The position numbers and the translations under genes are program-made. The notes under the pieces are model-generated. The model was not told the origin of the DNA, searched no databases, and saw only the letters and a list, made by a program, of their open reading frames with translations. Positions 9,654-21,331 of a DNA stretch of 64,000 nt are shown piece by piece; position 1 is the first letter of the stretch; the number at the start of each line of letters is the position of its first letter. Source of the stretch: Sphingobium sp. (GTDB lineage Bacteria; Pseudomonadota; Alphaproteobacteria; Sphingomonadales; Sphingomonadaceae). Location: the NCBI GenBank assembly GCA_017984895.1, contig JAGNYO010000001.1, positions 16,030 to 80,029 of the forward strand, in the 5' to 3' direction.

Positions 9654-11669
9654 ACTGCCCGTATCATAACACTCGCCGCAATGTGCTGGCCGCTCGCTGC
9701 GGTGCCGGCGGCCGCGCAGGCGCAAGCCGCAGGAGCCGCATCCTCGGACTCGCTGATAGTGGTGACGGGCGAGGGATTGCCTTTGCCGCCAGGGACGCCT
9801 GCTTATGGATCAGTGGTGATCGATCGGGAACGGCTGGTCAACCTCTCCTCAGGCCGTATCGAAACCGCGCTGGGCGATGTCGCCGGATTTCAGCAGTTTC
9901 GCCGGTCAGACAGTCGCTCTGCCAATCCGTCCGCGCAGGGGGCCACCTTGCGCGCGCTGGGCGGTAACGCATCAAGCCGCACGCTTATGCTGCTGGACGG
10001 CGTGCCGCTGGCAGATCCGTTTTTCGGCTATATCCCGTTCAACGCGCTGACCCCGGAACGGCTCTCGGCGATACGGGTGACGCGAGGCGGTGGTTCAGGG
10101 GCATTTGGCGCGGGTGCGGTGGCAGGAACGATCGAGTTGGTCAGCGCGACGCGAGACCAGATACCACTTGCCTCGTTCAGCGCGCTTCATGGTAGCCGGG
10201 ACGCAACCGAACTGGCGGCAGCATTCTCCCCCGATCTCGGCGGTGGCCATATCTCGCTTTCAGGTCGCTGGGACCGTAGTGACGGGTTCATGACCACCCC
10301 GCGCGCCCAGCGTTCCTCTGCCAGCGTTCCTGCCGCCTATGACAGCTGGTCAGCCAATTTGCGCGCGGTTGCGCCTCTTTCCGCAACGACGGAGCTTCAG
10401 GTTCGGGCTGCGCTGTTTCAGGATGCGCGCACGTTGCGCTTTCGTGGTGCCGACAGCACGAGCGAGGGGCAGGATGCCAGCATACGCTTGGTATCGCGCG
10501 GGCGCTGGCAGGTGGATGCGCTCGCCTATGTGCAGGCGCGCAACTTTTCCAACATCGTCATCAGCGCAACAACATTCCGCAAGTCGCTCGACCAGCGCAA
10601 CACACCCTCAACCGGCATCGGCGGCAAGATCGAACTACGCCCCCCGGTGGGCGGGGCGCATGTGCTGCGCGTTGGCGTGGATAGCCGCTTTGCCACCGGC
10701 GACATGGAGGAGGCGGCCTATGACGCCAATCTATCCACCAACCCGCTGACGGCAAGGCGCTATGCCGGCGGCGATCAGTGGACCGCCGGCCTGTTCATCG
10801 AGGATGACTGGACCATCGGTCCTCTAGTGTTCACCGGCGGTATGCGCGCAGATCACTGGGCCATCACCAAGGGTTTTTTTCGGGTGACCGGGGTCGGCGC
10901 GACGGACCATCGCTTTGCTGATCGCGATCAATGGGAACTGTCTGGCCGGGCGGGCCTGCGTATGGATCTGGGCGGAGGCATCGCCTTTCGCGCCGCCGCC
11001 TATAGCGGCTTTCGCCTGCCGACGCTCAATGAACTTTATCGCCCCTTCGTGGTCGGCGCCGTGCGAACCCAGGCCAATGCGGCTCTCAAGCCCGAAAAGT
11101 TGCGGGGCGCGGAGGCGGGCATCGACTTCGCTCCCTGCGTGGGCTGCTCATTGGGGGTGACGGGCTTCACTAATCGCCTCGATAACGCCATCGCCAACGT
11201 CACGACCGGCGCAAATCTGCGCCAGCGCAATAATGTGGACGCCATTATTGCGAAGGGAGTGGAGGTGGCCGCCGCAGTGCAGGCGGGCGCTTTCGGCGTT
11301 AACGCTTCCTATGCCTACAGCCACAGCCGGGTAAACGCGCCCGGTATGCAGTTCGATGGCTTGCCCCCCGCCCAAAGCCCGGCACATGCGGCGAGCGCCA
11401 CCCTATCATGGAGGCCCATCAAGGATGCGCTCGTCTCGGCTACTGTGCGATATGTCTCCCGGCAATATGAGGATGATCTCGCGACCGATACGTTGCCAGG
11501 CGCATTTACGATGGACGCAATAGCGCGCTTGCCGCTCGGTCATGGTTTTACCCTGCTGGCGCGTGCCGAAAATCTTTTCGACGAGACGGTGGTGACGCGC
11601 AACGCGGGCGGCTCGATAGATCTCGGCACGCCCCGAACCTTGTGGCTGGGCATCAGCTTTTCGCGGTAA
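9651..11669 (+). CDS. TonB-dependent outer-membrane receptor
   Basis: About 672 residues from ATC 9651, or 662 from ATG 9681. A signal peptide ends near AAAQAQA. The plug domain contains GRIETALGDVAGFQQFRRS, LRALGGNASSRTLMLLDGVPL and RVTRGGGSGAFGAGAVAG. A 22-strand-type barrel with alternating aromatic strands follows, ending in a terminal strand TLWLGISFSR. Such receptors import chelated metals, cobalamin or glycans using the proton-motive force. No cognate transporter or riboswitch is nearby, so the ligand is unknown. From ATG 9681 the leader would be only about 16 residues with no positive charge. Confidence 0.93.
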   Translation: MTARIITLAAMCWPLAAVPAAAQAQAAGAASSDSLIVVTGEGLPLPPGTPAYGSVVIDRERLVNLSSGRIETALGDVAGFQQFRRSDSRSANPSAQGATLRALGGNASSRTLMLLDGVPLADPFFGYIPFNALTPERLSAIRVTRGGGSGAFGAGAVAGTIELVSATRDQIPLASFSALHGSRDATELAAAFSPDLGGGHISLSGRWDRSDGFMTTPRAQRSSASVPAAYDSWSANLRAVAPLSATTELQVRAALFQDARTLRFRGADSTSEGQDASIRLVSRGRWQVDALAYVQARNFSNIVISATTFRKSLDQRNTPSTGIGGKIELRPPVGGAHVLRVGVDSRFATGDMEEAAYDANLSTNPLTARRYAGGDQWTAGLFIEDDWTIGPLVFTGGMRADHWAITKGFFRVTGVGATDHRFADRDQWELSGRAGLRMDLGGGIAFRAAAYSGFRLPTLNELYRPFVVGAVRTQANAALKPEKLRGAEAGIDFAPCVGCSLGVTGFTNRLDNAIANVTTGANLRQRNNVDAIIAKGVEVAAAVQAGAFGVNASYAYSHSRVNAPGMQFDGLPPAQSPAHAASATLSWRPIKDALVSATVRYVSRQYEDDLATDTLPGAFTMDAIARLPLGHGFTLLARAENLFDETVVTRNAGGSIDLGTPRTLWLGISFSR

Positions 11670-11751
11670 GGCACGGTTGAAAATTTGGTCCTGGTCCTTG
11701 TGTTGCAAAATTGCCACATTACTTTACTCCTGAAGGATAGGAGGACCGCAT

Positions 11752-14331
<2,580 letters not shown>

Positions 14332-14357
14332 TAAGCCATGGCGAAACATACCGCTTC

Positions 14358-14393
14358 CTGCGCGCTGCCCGCAGCCTATGGGGCGGCGCGCAG
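14358..14393. terminator. hairpin between convergent clpB and DUF1134 genes
   Basis: Arms 14358-14370 and 14381-14393 pair over 13 bases with one G-T wobble, around a 10-base loop. It lies in the 74 bases between two converging genes, where a bidirectional terminator is expected. No T-tract follows on either strand, so intrinsic termination is uncertain. Confidence 0.5.
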
Positions 14394-14405
14394 AGGGCTA
14401 TGGTG

Positions 14406-15152
14406 TCAGAACGGGATGATACGAGACTTTTCTGAGAACTTCATATAGCCGGCGTTGATCCCCGCGCGCCAGCCGATACCGAGGCGAATGGGAATGAGCA
14501 CCACATCGCCGCGCCGCAAATAGGTAGCGGTTAAGCCGCCCACCACATAGAGCGCGCCTTCCGCCTGGGGATAGCGCCTGAATATTTCCTCTGAGTCATA
14601 GAGGTTGTAAACCAGCATGAATACCTTGGAAGCGTTGCCGCCGAAATCGAAACCCACCGAAGGGCCGGTCCAGTAGACCTTGCGCTGGCCCTCGACCTTG
14701 TGGTTCATGGTGCCCGAGCCATAGCGCAGGCCGACACCCACCGCGCCAGATGCCTCGCGCCCGGCGATATAGGCGTTGGGCCGCCCACGATCCTTGAGGA
14801 TCTTCTCAAGCATGCTGGCCAGACCCTCGGCCCCGCGTCCGAACACACCTTCCGCCGCGCTGACGACATCGTCATCCTGATAGGCGTTGTTGGGGTCTGG
14901 CGAGGCTGGAACGGTCGTCGCGCCCGATGGCGCTGTCGGGGCAGAGGATTCAGGTGTGGTTGGCAAAGGCGGCGGGGGAGGCGTAGTGCCACCACTCGGC
15001 GAAGCGAGGTCGGAATCAATGGCCTGATTGGGGTCGATCGTCTGCACCTGAGCCAGCACGCTCACGGGTGTAAGCGCTACGCCTAGCGCTGCGAGCAGAC
15101 CCAGCCCGGTGCGCGCCATCGGCGTCGAAAAAAGCCTGAAATGCCCCATCAT
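14406..15152 (-). CDS. exported DUF1134 protein
   Basis: 248 residues. A signal peptide (TGLGLLAALGVALTPVSVLAQ) is followed by a proline/threonine/serine-rich low-complexity stretch of about 50 residues. The conserved DUF1134 domain follows (YQDDDVVSAAEGVFG, YWTGPSVGFDFGGNASKVF, LRRGDVVLIPIRLGIGWRAG). DUF1134 is essentially restricted to alphaproteobacteria; its function is unknown, and its glycine-rich lipid-binding-like fold suggests a periplasmic role. It has its own transcription unit, 122 bases from corA. Confidence 0.9.
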   Translation of the reverse strand: MMGHFRLFSTPMARTGLGLLAALGVALTPVSVLAQVQTIDPNQAIDSDLASPSGGTTPPPPPLPTTPESSAPTAPSGATTVPASPDPNNAYQDDDVVSAAEGVFGRGAEGLASMLEKILKDRGRPNAYIAGREASGAVGVGLRYGSGTMNHKVEGQRKVYWTGPSVGFDFGGNASKVFMLVYNLYDSEEIFRRYPQAEGALYVVGGLTATYLRRGDVVLIPIRLGIGWRAGINAGYMKFSEKSRIIPF

Positions 15153-15274
15153 ATACCCTCACGCCCAAAATCCGCCTTTTTTGGCTATCTGGCGCTCAAC
15201 ATGAAACGGCAATGAACGAACGGCGACACGAGTCGATTCTGCGCTGAACCGAATCGATTATAGGGGGTATCGTT

Positions 15275-16231
15275 CTACTTATGGAGCCAGCGGGTCGCTT
15301 TGAACCAGATACCTGCCGCCCCGCCCGTTGCCACACAGAAGGCCACTACGCCCCAGAACGCCCATGGCTCGTGCGCCCAGGGTATGCCCGCCACATTCAT
15401 GCCCAGCAGGCCAGTGATGAAGGTAAGGGGCAGAAATATTAGCGCGACGATGGCAAGCACCAGCGCCTGCTGGTTCATATGCTCCGCGCGCAGATCGGTG
15501 AGAGCTTCGTGGGTTAGCGCCGCGCGCTCCCGCACAGATTCCAGCTCTTCCACCATGCGCGCACAACGATCCGCCGCTTCCTGAAGGTGCAATCGGTCGT
15601 CTGGCTCCAGCCAGTCGGTGGGCATCGCCATTAGCCGCTCGGTGGCCTGCCGCTGTGGTGCGAGGAAGCGACGATAGGCAATGGCCTCTGCACGCAACTG
15701 CGCAACCTTGCGCCGCTCGACTGTGCTGCCATCCTCCAGCACACTGCTTTCGATAGCATCGAGCGCATCGCCGAGGTCCGCGATCTCAGGGTCCAGCGCG
15801 TCGGTGATTTCCATTGCGGTAGCGGCGATGAGGTCACCGGGATCGGTCAGTTTCCCTTTCAGCATACGCTCGACCAGCCGGACAAAAACGCCCAATTCCC
15901 GGTAGGACAGGCTCACCACCAGCCCGCGCTGCGCCCAGAAGCGGATCGATACGAGCGGATCGCCATCTATGGCGGAAGTCGCGCCCAGCCCGCGCATATT
16001 GACGAGCGCGCCTGCGCCGAACTGGGTGCAGCGCGGCCGGGTTTCCTGCGCCTTCAGGGCCGCGACAGCTTGTAAGGGTATATCCGCGAACTGCATGAGG
16101 ATTGTGTCGACATCGTCGACCTTACCATCCAGATGCACCCAGAGGAAATCCCGCTGAAAGTCATGGGCAAGGCATTCTCCCAAGGTGTGTTCTTGCGCAC
16201 TGCCTTTTGAGGAAAGAAAAAAGCGGCTCAT
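15275..16231 (-). CDS. CorA/ZntB-family divalent cation transporter
   Basis: 318 residues from ATG 16231, with a GAGGAG ribosome-binding site. A long cytoplasmic alpha/beta and helical funnel domain is followed by two C-terminal helices. The signature GMNVAGIPW sits in the loop between them and the protein ends in a basic tail. CorA-type pentamers conduct Mg2+; the ZntB branch moves Zn2+. The GMN is intact. The start overlaps the stop of the siroheme-synthase-like gene by four bases, so it belongs to the argH-lysA operon, whose products have no obvious link to metal transport. Confidence 0.88.
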   Translation of the reverse strand: MSRFFLSSKGSAQEHTLGECLAHDFQRDFLWVHLDGKVDDVDTILMQFADIPLQAVAALKAQETRPRCTQFGAGALVNMRGLGATSAIDGDPLVSIRFWAQRGLVVSLSYRELGVFVRLVERMLKGKLTDPGDLIAATAMEITDALDPEIADLGDALDAIESSVLEDGSTVERRKVAQLRAEAIAYRRFLAPQRQATERLMAMPTDWLEPDDRLHLQEAADRCARMVEELESVRERAALTHEALTDLRAEHMNQQALVLAIVALIFLPLTFITGLLGMNVAGIPWAHEPWAFWGVVAFCVATGGAAGIWFKATRWLHK

Positions 16232-17025
16232 GCCTGCTCCTCTTGCTTGCCGCACAGCCAGAGCGCTAGCCCCGGCCCGGACCAGTGGGGCGCCTGTGCC
16301 GAGTAACTGCGCCGGGCGTCCGCGCGGGCGCGGTGCAGGATGGCGGGTGCTATGTCTGCCGTGTGAAAAACCATGTCCGCTTGCCCCAGCAGCCGCGTAG
16401 CGCGCAGGGTGAGATCGTCGGGATCGGCGGAGGTGACGGGAATTATTTCCAGACGGAATCCGGCTTTGTCGCTTTCCTGCTCCGGCGCTTCAGCGAGCCA
16501 TTGATCCACCTCGTCGGGTCCGGCGCTTAGAAACGGATCGAGCAGGGCGCCCTCGCCCAAGGCGGAATCAAGCATGCGTCGCCGCGTGGCGGCATCAGGC
16601 CAGCGCATACGCATCGCGCTTCGTGCTCTGCCCAGTGCCGCAGCCAGCGGCCCTAACGCATCAGGTAGCAGTGCCTCCAGCCTCTGACGCAACGCCTTCG
16701 CAAGGCCGGCTGACGCAGCGCCCGTGCCGATCGCGATCAGCACAGGATCGCGGTCAACGATTGCCGGCAGCGTGAAATCGCACAAGGAGGGGCGGTCCAC
16801 TACATTGACCAGCACACCGCGCGCTTTCAGCCTTTCTGCCGCGGCCTGTGCCTCGTCCTCATCCTCGATCGCGACGATGGCGAGGCTAGCATCAGCCGCT
16901 TCTTCGGTGCGGATATCGGCGCCCGCGCGCTCCAGCAGCCGGCGCTTGGCGTCTGCCGCCTCTCCCATGCCCAGCAGGATGACCGGCCTGTGTGTCAGCT
17001 TCATGAAAAGGGGCAGGCTATGCAC
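16228..17025 (-). CDS. siroheme-synthase N-terminal-like protein with a vestigial methyltransferase tail
   Basis: 265 residues from GTG 17025, the codon that restores the family N-terminus MHSLPLF. Residues 1 to about 200 match the NAD-binding precorrin-2 dehydrogenase/ferrochelatase part of CysG (PVILLGMGEAADAKRRLLE, VNVVDRPSLCDFTLPAIV, AIGTGAASAGLAKALRQ). The last 65 residues resemble only the beginning of the uroporphyrinogen methyltransferase domain (DDLTLRATRLLGQADMVF) and then stop, so the SUMT active site is absent. It may oxidise precorrin-2 for siroheme; a separate methyltransferase would be needed. It lies six bases after the lysA stop. Confidence 0.82.
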   Translation of the reverse strand: MHSLPLFMKLTHRPVILLGMGEAADAKRRLLERAGADIRTEEAADASLAIVAIEDEDEAQAAAERLKARGVLVNVVDRPSLCDFTLPAIVDRDPVLIAIGTGAASAGLAKALRQRLEALLPDALGPLAAALGRARSAMRMRWPDAATRRRMLDSALGEGALLDPFLSAGPDEVDQWLAEAPEQESDKAGFRLEIIPVTSADPDDLTLRATRLLGQADMVFHTADIAPAILHRARADARRSYSAQAPHWSGPGLALWLCGKQEEQA

Positions 17026-17031
17026 TCGCCC

Positions 17032-18294
17032 TTAATCCTTCAGCCAGTCTGGCACATGTTCGGCGGCGATCAGCGTTTCAGGAAGCACACGTTCCGCCAC
17101 CAGGGCGAACCTGCTGCCGTCCACCATCACTTCGGGCACCAGAGCGCGGCTGTTATAGGTGCTTGCCATCGTCGCGCCATAGGCGCCGGCCGTGCGGAAA
17201 ATGGCAAGATCGCCGGATTGCACCGCGTCTATCTCCCGCCCCATGGCGAAGGTGTCCCCTGTCTCGCACACCGGCCCAGCAATGTTCGCGATCAGGCGCT
17301 CGCCTGTCGGCGTTACCGCTTCGAAATCATGCCAGGCATCATACATGGCAGGGCGTGCGAGGTCGTTCATGGCAGCGTCGACAATCATATAGGGATAGGT
17401 AACACCCGGCTTCACCCAGATGACGCGCGTGAGCAGCACGCCGGCATTGCCGACGATCACCCGCCCAGGCTCGAACATCAAGGTTACATCCCACCCGCGC
17501 GTTACCCGCGCGACCATCGCACCATAGTCCGCCGGGCTGGGGGGAACCTTGTCGCGTTCGTAGGGCACGCCAAGACCCCCGCCGAGATCGACCCGGTCTA
17601 TGCCATATCCCACCGCGCGCAGTTCTGTCACCAGCGCACCGATGCGGGCATAGGCGGCTTCCAGCGGAGCGAGATCGAACAACTGACTGCCGATGTGGCA
17701 GGCGATCCCGCGCAAGTTGAGGCCGGAAAGGCCAGAGAGACGGGCGAAAATGCCCATCGCGGCACTGATCGGCACGCCAAATTTGTTCTCAGACTTGCCG
17801 GTTGAGATTTTCGCATGGGTGCCTGCATCGACATCGGGGTTGACGCGCAGCACCGCAGATGCGGTGATGCCGCGCGCCGCCGCCATTTCGGCAAGCACCA
17901 CGCCTTCTTCTTCCAGCTCGATGTTGAACTGGCCGATGCCAGCTTCGAGCGCCTGCGCCAGCTCGGTTCGCGTCTTGCCTACGCCGGAAAAGACAATATC
18001 GTTCGCCCGCATCCCCGCCGCCAGCGCCCGCGAAATCTCGCCGCCAGACACCACATCCGCGCCAAAGCCCTGCCGCGCCAGCACGTTGAGCACCGCGAGG
18101 TTGGGATTGGCCTTGATCGCGAACGCAATATGCGTGCGCGGTAGGGCGGAGAGCGCAGCCTTGAACACCTGCGCATGCCGCTCCAGCGTGGCGCGGGAGT
18201 AGATATAGACTGGCGTGCCAACCGTCTCGGCAATCAGGGAAAGTGACACGTCCTCAGCATGAAGCGCGCCATTCTTGTATGTAAAATGATCCAT
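17032..18294 (-). CDS. lysA: diaminopimelate decarboxylase
   Basis: 420 residues, normal length. It is a PLP-dependent fold III decarboxylase making lysine from meso-diaminopimelate. The PLP lysine is in AFAIKANPN (near residue 61). HIGSQLF, the glycine-rich DLGGGLGVPY and the C-terminal GPVCETGDTFAMGR with the catalytic Cys are all present. ATG 18294 follows GAGG. It lies between a small lipoprotein and the siroheme-like gene in one leftward operon starting with argH. The argH/lptM-like/lysA order is common in proteobacteria. Confidence 0.97.
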   Translation of the reverse strand: MDHFTYKNGALHAEDVSLSLIAETVGTPVYIYSRATLERHAQVFKAALSALPRTHIAFAIKANPNLAVLNVLARQGFGADVVSGGEISRALAAGMRANDIVFSGVGKTRTELAQALEAGIGQFNIELEEEGVVLAEMAAARGITASAVLRVNPDVDAGTHAKISTGKSENKFGVPISAAMGIFARLSGLSGLNLRGIACHIGSQLFDLAPLEAAYARIGALVTELRAVGYGIDRVDLGGGLGVPYERDKVPPSPADYGAMVARVTRGWDVTLMFEPGRVIVGNAGVLLTRVIWVKPGVTYPYMIVDAAMNDLARPAMYDAWHDFEAVTPTGERLIANIAGPVCETGDTFAMGREIDAVQSGDLAIFRTAGAYGATMASTYNSRALVPEVMVDGSRFALVAERVLPETLIAAEHVPDWLKD

Positions 18295-18315
18295 AGCCTC
18301 GACTTTGTGAATGGG

Positions 18316-18549
18316 TCAGGAGGGCGGCAGATCGAAATAATCGTCTCTGCGCTCATAGGAGCGATCGAGCGGTTCCGCGCTGCGATCTGGCCGGGCCTGC
18401 GTCTCATAGCGCGTCATCTCTTCCGGTGTTTCAGCGCGCTCCGCCCCGCGTGCGACCGGCGGCGGGGTCATACCCGGCTTCTCGGCCAAGTCCTTGCGCA
18501 CACCGCAAGCGGACATCGCCAGCAGCGCCAATATCATTGCCCGCTTCAT
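18316..18549 (-). CDS. small lipoprotein, LptM (YifL)-like by context
   Basis: 77 residues. A short signal peptide ends in a lipobox (LLAMSAC), then a polar, proline/arginine-rich tail follows. Small lipoproteins in this position next to lysA or dapF are LptM/YifL, which in E. coli assists maturation of the LPS translocon LptD. The assignment rests on size, lipobox and neighbourhood, not on strong sequence similarity. Its ATG overlaps the argH stop (ATGA); lysA begins 21 bases later. Confidence 0.75.
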   Translation of the reverse strand: MKRAMILALLAMSACGVRKDLAEKPGMTPPPVARGAERAETPEEMTRYETQARPDRSAEPLDRSYERRDDYFDLPPS

Positions 18550-19946
18550 GCGCCGCCCTCCGCAAGCTCACCCTTTGCCTGTGCAATCCTCGCGCGCACC
18601 TGCGTCGGAGCAGTGCCACCATGGCTTATGCGGCTGGCGACCGATGCATCGACAGTCAGCACAGAATAAACCCGCTCGTCGATCCGCGCGTCAATCGCGT
18701 GTAGTGTCTCGATCGACAGGTCAGCCAGCGCCATCCCTGCTTCGTCCGCCGCTTTCACCGCGCGTCCAGTGATATGATGCGCCTCGCGGAAGGGGATACC
18801 AGCCTCGCGCACCAGCCAATCGGCAAGGTCGGTCGCGGTGGCGTGGCCGCTCATGGCAAGGCCGCGCATCCGTTCGGTATTAAACGTCACCGTCTCGATC
18901 ATGCCCGTCATCGCCGCGATACACAGGCTTAGCAGGTCATGCGCCTCGAACACCGGCGGCTTGTCGTTCTGCATATCTTTGGAATACGCGAGCGGCAGGC
19001 CTTTCATCGTCACGCACAGAGCCGTCATACAGCCCATAATCCGCCCGGCATGGCCACGCACCAGCTCCGCCGCATCGGGATTGCGCTTTTGCGGCATGAT
19101 CGAGCTGCCGGTCGAATAGGCATCGGGTAGCGCGACGAAGCCGAAAGGCTGGCTCGCCCAGATGATGAATTCCTCGGCAAGGCGCGAGAGGTGCAGCGAA
19201 CATTGCGTCGCCGCCATCAGATAATCGAGCGCGAAGTCCCGGTCAGACACGCTGTCGAGGCTGTTGTCCGTCGGCGCGGTAAAGCCCAGAGCGGCGGCGG
19301 TATTGTGCCGGTCGATCGCGAAGCCGGTGCCCGCCAGCGCGGCGGCGCCCAAGGGGCACTGGTTGAGCCGCGCGCGCGCGTCGGTAAAGCGCGAACGATC
19401 CCGTTTCAGCATTTCATAATAGGCCATGAGGTGATGGCCCAAAGTGACCGGCTGCGCGCTCTGCAAATGGGTGAAGCCGGGCATCACGCTATCGGCATGC
19501 TCCTCCGCCCGCTTAACCAGCGCCGCCTGCAACCCCGTCATGCCGGCCAGCACCTCGTCCATCGCGTCGCGCACCCACAGGCGAAAGTCAGTCGCCACCT
19601 GATCGTTGCGGCTGCGCGCTGTATGTAGCCTGCCTGCCGCACTCCCGATCAACTCTGCCAGCCGCGACTCGGTGACCATATGAATGTCCTCGAGCGCCAA
19701 ATTGACCGGCACTCCTTCACGTTCATATTCGGCAGCGACGCGACTCAGCCCCTCGGTGATCGCCTGCGCGTCCTCGCCGGAAACGATGCCCTGCACCGCC
19801 AGCATCGCCACGTGCGCCTTGGAACCGGCGATGTCCTGTTTCCACAAGCGCTTGTCGAACGGGATCGAGGCGTTTATCTCACGCATGACTGCGGCTGGCC
19901 CTTCGGCGAAGCGCCCGCCCCACATGCTGTTGGAGCCTGCCGTCAT
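18546..19946 (-). CDS. argH: argininosuccinate lyase
   Basis: About 466 residues from ATG 19946; GTG 19964 is a possible earlier start. Last step of arginine synthesis: argininosuccinate to arginine plus fumarate. The fumarase/ASL signature [17 protein letters not shown] is near residue 280, and [16 protein letters not shown] and [15 protein letters not shown] are present. It opens a leftward operon (argH, lipoprotein, lysA, siroheme-like, corA). Its ATG (19944-19946) overlaps by two bases the ATG of the divergent TlpA-like gene (19945-19947). Confidence 0.97.
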   Translation of the reverse strand: MTAGSNSMWGGRFAEGPAAVMREINASIPFDKRLWKQDIAGSKAHVAMLAVQGIVSGEDAQAITEGLSRVAAEYEREGVPVNLALEDIHMVTESRLAELIGSAAGRLHTARSRNDQVATDFRLWVRDAMDEVLAGMTGLQAALVKRAEEHADSVMPGFTHLQSAQPVTLGHHLMAYYEMLKRDRSRFTDARARLNQCPLGAAALAGTGFAIDRHNTAAALGFTAPTDNSLDSVSDRDFALDYLMAATQCSLHLSRLAEEFIIWASQPFGFVALPDAYSTGSSIMPQKRNPDAAELVRGHAGRIMGCMTALCVTMKGLPLAYSKDMQNDKPPVFEAHDLLSLCIAAMTGMIETVTFNTERMRGLAMSGHATATDLADWLVREAGIPFREAHHITGRAVKAADEAGMALADLSIETLHAIDARIDERVYSVLTVDASVASRISHGGTAPTQVRARIAQAKGELAEGGA

Positions 19947-20553
19947 GTCTGTTTCGTCCCGCACGCTGATTGCTCTGCTCCTGATCGGGGTTTTGCTTGG
20001 CGCCTGCGATAAGCAATCCGCGCGTCAGGAGCAAGACAATGCGGCGACAAATGGCGCGGCGACAAGTGGCGAGGTTGCCCCTTCCGTGTCCAGTGATACG
20101 AAATACATCGTCGACCGCAGCAAGGCGGGCAGTGAGCTTCCCGATTATCTGTTTCGCGATGCGGAGGGCAAGGAGCTGAGCCTCGCCCGCTTCAAGGGCA
20201 ACCCCATCCTCGTCAACCTGTGGGCGACATGGTGTGCGCCCTGCGTGGCGGAGATGCCGCAGCTTGACCGGATCGCGGCGAGCCATACGAACAGTGGGCT
20301 TCAGGTGCTCCCCATCTCGCAGGATATAATGGAAGCGGACAAAGTGCTTGGCTTCTTCAATGCCAAAGGCTTTCGTCATATCCAGCCTTGGCTGGACGCG
20401 GATAACGCCTTCGGCTTCGGCTATGGCGGAGGCATGCTGCCCTTGAGTGTGCTTTATTCGCGGGAGGGCAAGGAGGTCGCGCGTGTTGTCGGCGCGCCGG
20501 ACTGGGAAAGTGCGGAAGCCCAAGCCCTGCTGGAGGAAGCAATCAATGAATAG
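19945..20553 (+). CDS. TlpA-like thioredoxin-fold lipoprotein
   Basis: 202 residues from ATG 19945. A signal peptide with lipobox (GVLLGAC) is followed by a 40-residue polar linker and a TlpA/ResE-like redoxin domain with active site [13 protein letters not shown] (CxxC). It is probably a membrane-tethered periplasmic reductant, for example in cytochrome c or copper-protein maturation; the partner is unknown. The ribosome-binding site (GGAG) lies inside the 5' end of argH. The usual cis-proline loop reads [10 protein letters not shown] second lipoprotein gene overlaps its 3' end. Confidence 0.9.
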   Translation: MSVSSRTLIALLLIGVLLGACDKQSARQEQDNAATNGAATSGEVAPSVSSDTKYIVDRSKAGSELPDYLFRDAEGKELSLARFKGNPILVNLWATWCAPCVAEMPQLDRIAASHTNSGLQVLPISQDIMEADKVLGFFNAKGFRHIQPWLDADNAFGFGYGGGMLPLSVLYSREGKEVARVVGAPDWESAEAQALLEEAINE

Positions 20554-21271
20554 ACATGGTGCGCCGCTGCTTACCTTTCTGTTGCTGTGCGCTTGCGGAG
20601 AGAGCGAGCAGGACGCCAATCTTGGGGGACTGGAGGCTAAAGTCGCGCACAATGACGTGGACTCCGCGTTACGCGAGGCAATTGAAGCGCCTATCGCTAC
20701 GGACCCTGACCTGCGGCGCGAAGGGAACCGGGACGCGCTCAGACCCGCGGACAAACCGATGGATGGCGCGCTGCCCTTCGGCCTTTCCTCTCGAAGTGCG
20801 CAGGAGCGCGCGTTGAAGCTCGCAGGCGGCAAGCTACTTCCCACACCTGCGCCGACCAAGATCATTACCTCCACCAAAAGCGCAATCTCCCTTTCCGGCA
20901 TCGCGCAGGAGCAGGGACTGACGCAAGGATGCGGTATGCGCCTCGGCTATGGCATGGAATGGGCGCAGCGCCTGCCGGCCACTCTGCCGCTCTATCCCGG
21001 CGCGGAGTTGAAAGACGCGGCGGGGTTGGATGACCCACGCTGTACTATCAGCGCGGTCACCTTCGCCACCAATGCCCCGGCCAGAGACGTGCTTGATTTC
21101 TATTATACGATGGCGCTGCGCGCGGGCTATGCGGTGGAGCATGTTGAGCAGGATGGCGGTCATGCGTTCAATGGCAGACGTTCGAAGAACGGCGCGGCTT
21201 TCACCCTTAAGCTTCGCTCCGCGCCCGATGGCGGCATTGAGGGCGATCTCATTTTCAGCCAGCGCCGCTGA
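20546..21271 (+). CDS. lipoprotein of unknown function
   Basis: 241 residues from ATG 20546, overlapping the TlpA-like stop by eight bases and preceded by GGAGGAAG. A signal peptide with lipobox (LLLCACGES) leads a charged N-terminal half and a compact C-terminal half (YPGAELKDAAGLDDPRC, DVLDFYYTMALRAGYAVEH). That half resembles proteins with a conserved two-cysteine YPGA module often annotated as hypothetical in sphingomonads. Translational coupling suggests that it acts with the TlpA-like protein in the envelope. I do not recognise a catalytic motif. Confidence 0.75.
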   Translation: MNRHGAPLLTFLLLCACGESEQDANLGGLEAKVAHNDVDSALREAIEAPIATDPDLRREGNRDALRPADKPMDGALPFGLSSRSAQERALKLAGGKLLPTPAPTKIITSTKSAISLSGIAQEQGLTQGCGMRLGYGMEWAQRLPATLPLYPGAELKDAAGLDDPRCTISAVTFATNAPARDVLDFYYTMALRAGYAVEHVEQDGGHAFNGRRSKNGAAFTLKLRSAPDGGIEGDLIFSQRR

Positions 21272-21331
21272 TCGGGCGCTTTTCTCCCGCTTCCCTTGCT
21301 CTTGCGCGCATTGCCGCATAGGGGGAAGCGT

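Noticed and set aside
11670-11751. Heat-shock (sigma-32) promoter before clpB
   Set aside because: CTTG and TTGAAA-like words occur, but no correctly spaced CCCCAT-type -10 was found.
15233-15257. Seven-base inverted repeat downstream of corA
   Set aside because: Stem too short, loop of 11 bases, no T-tract; could be a binding site but not supported.
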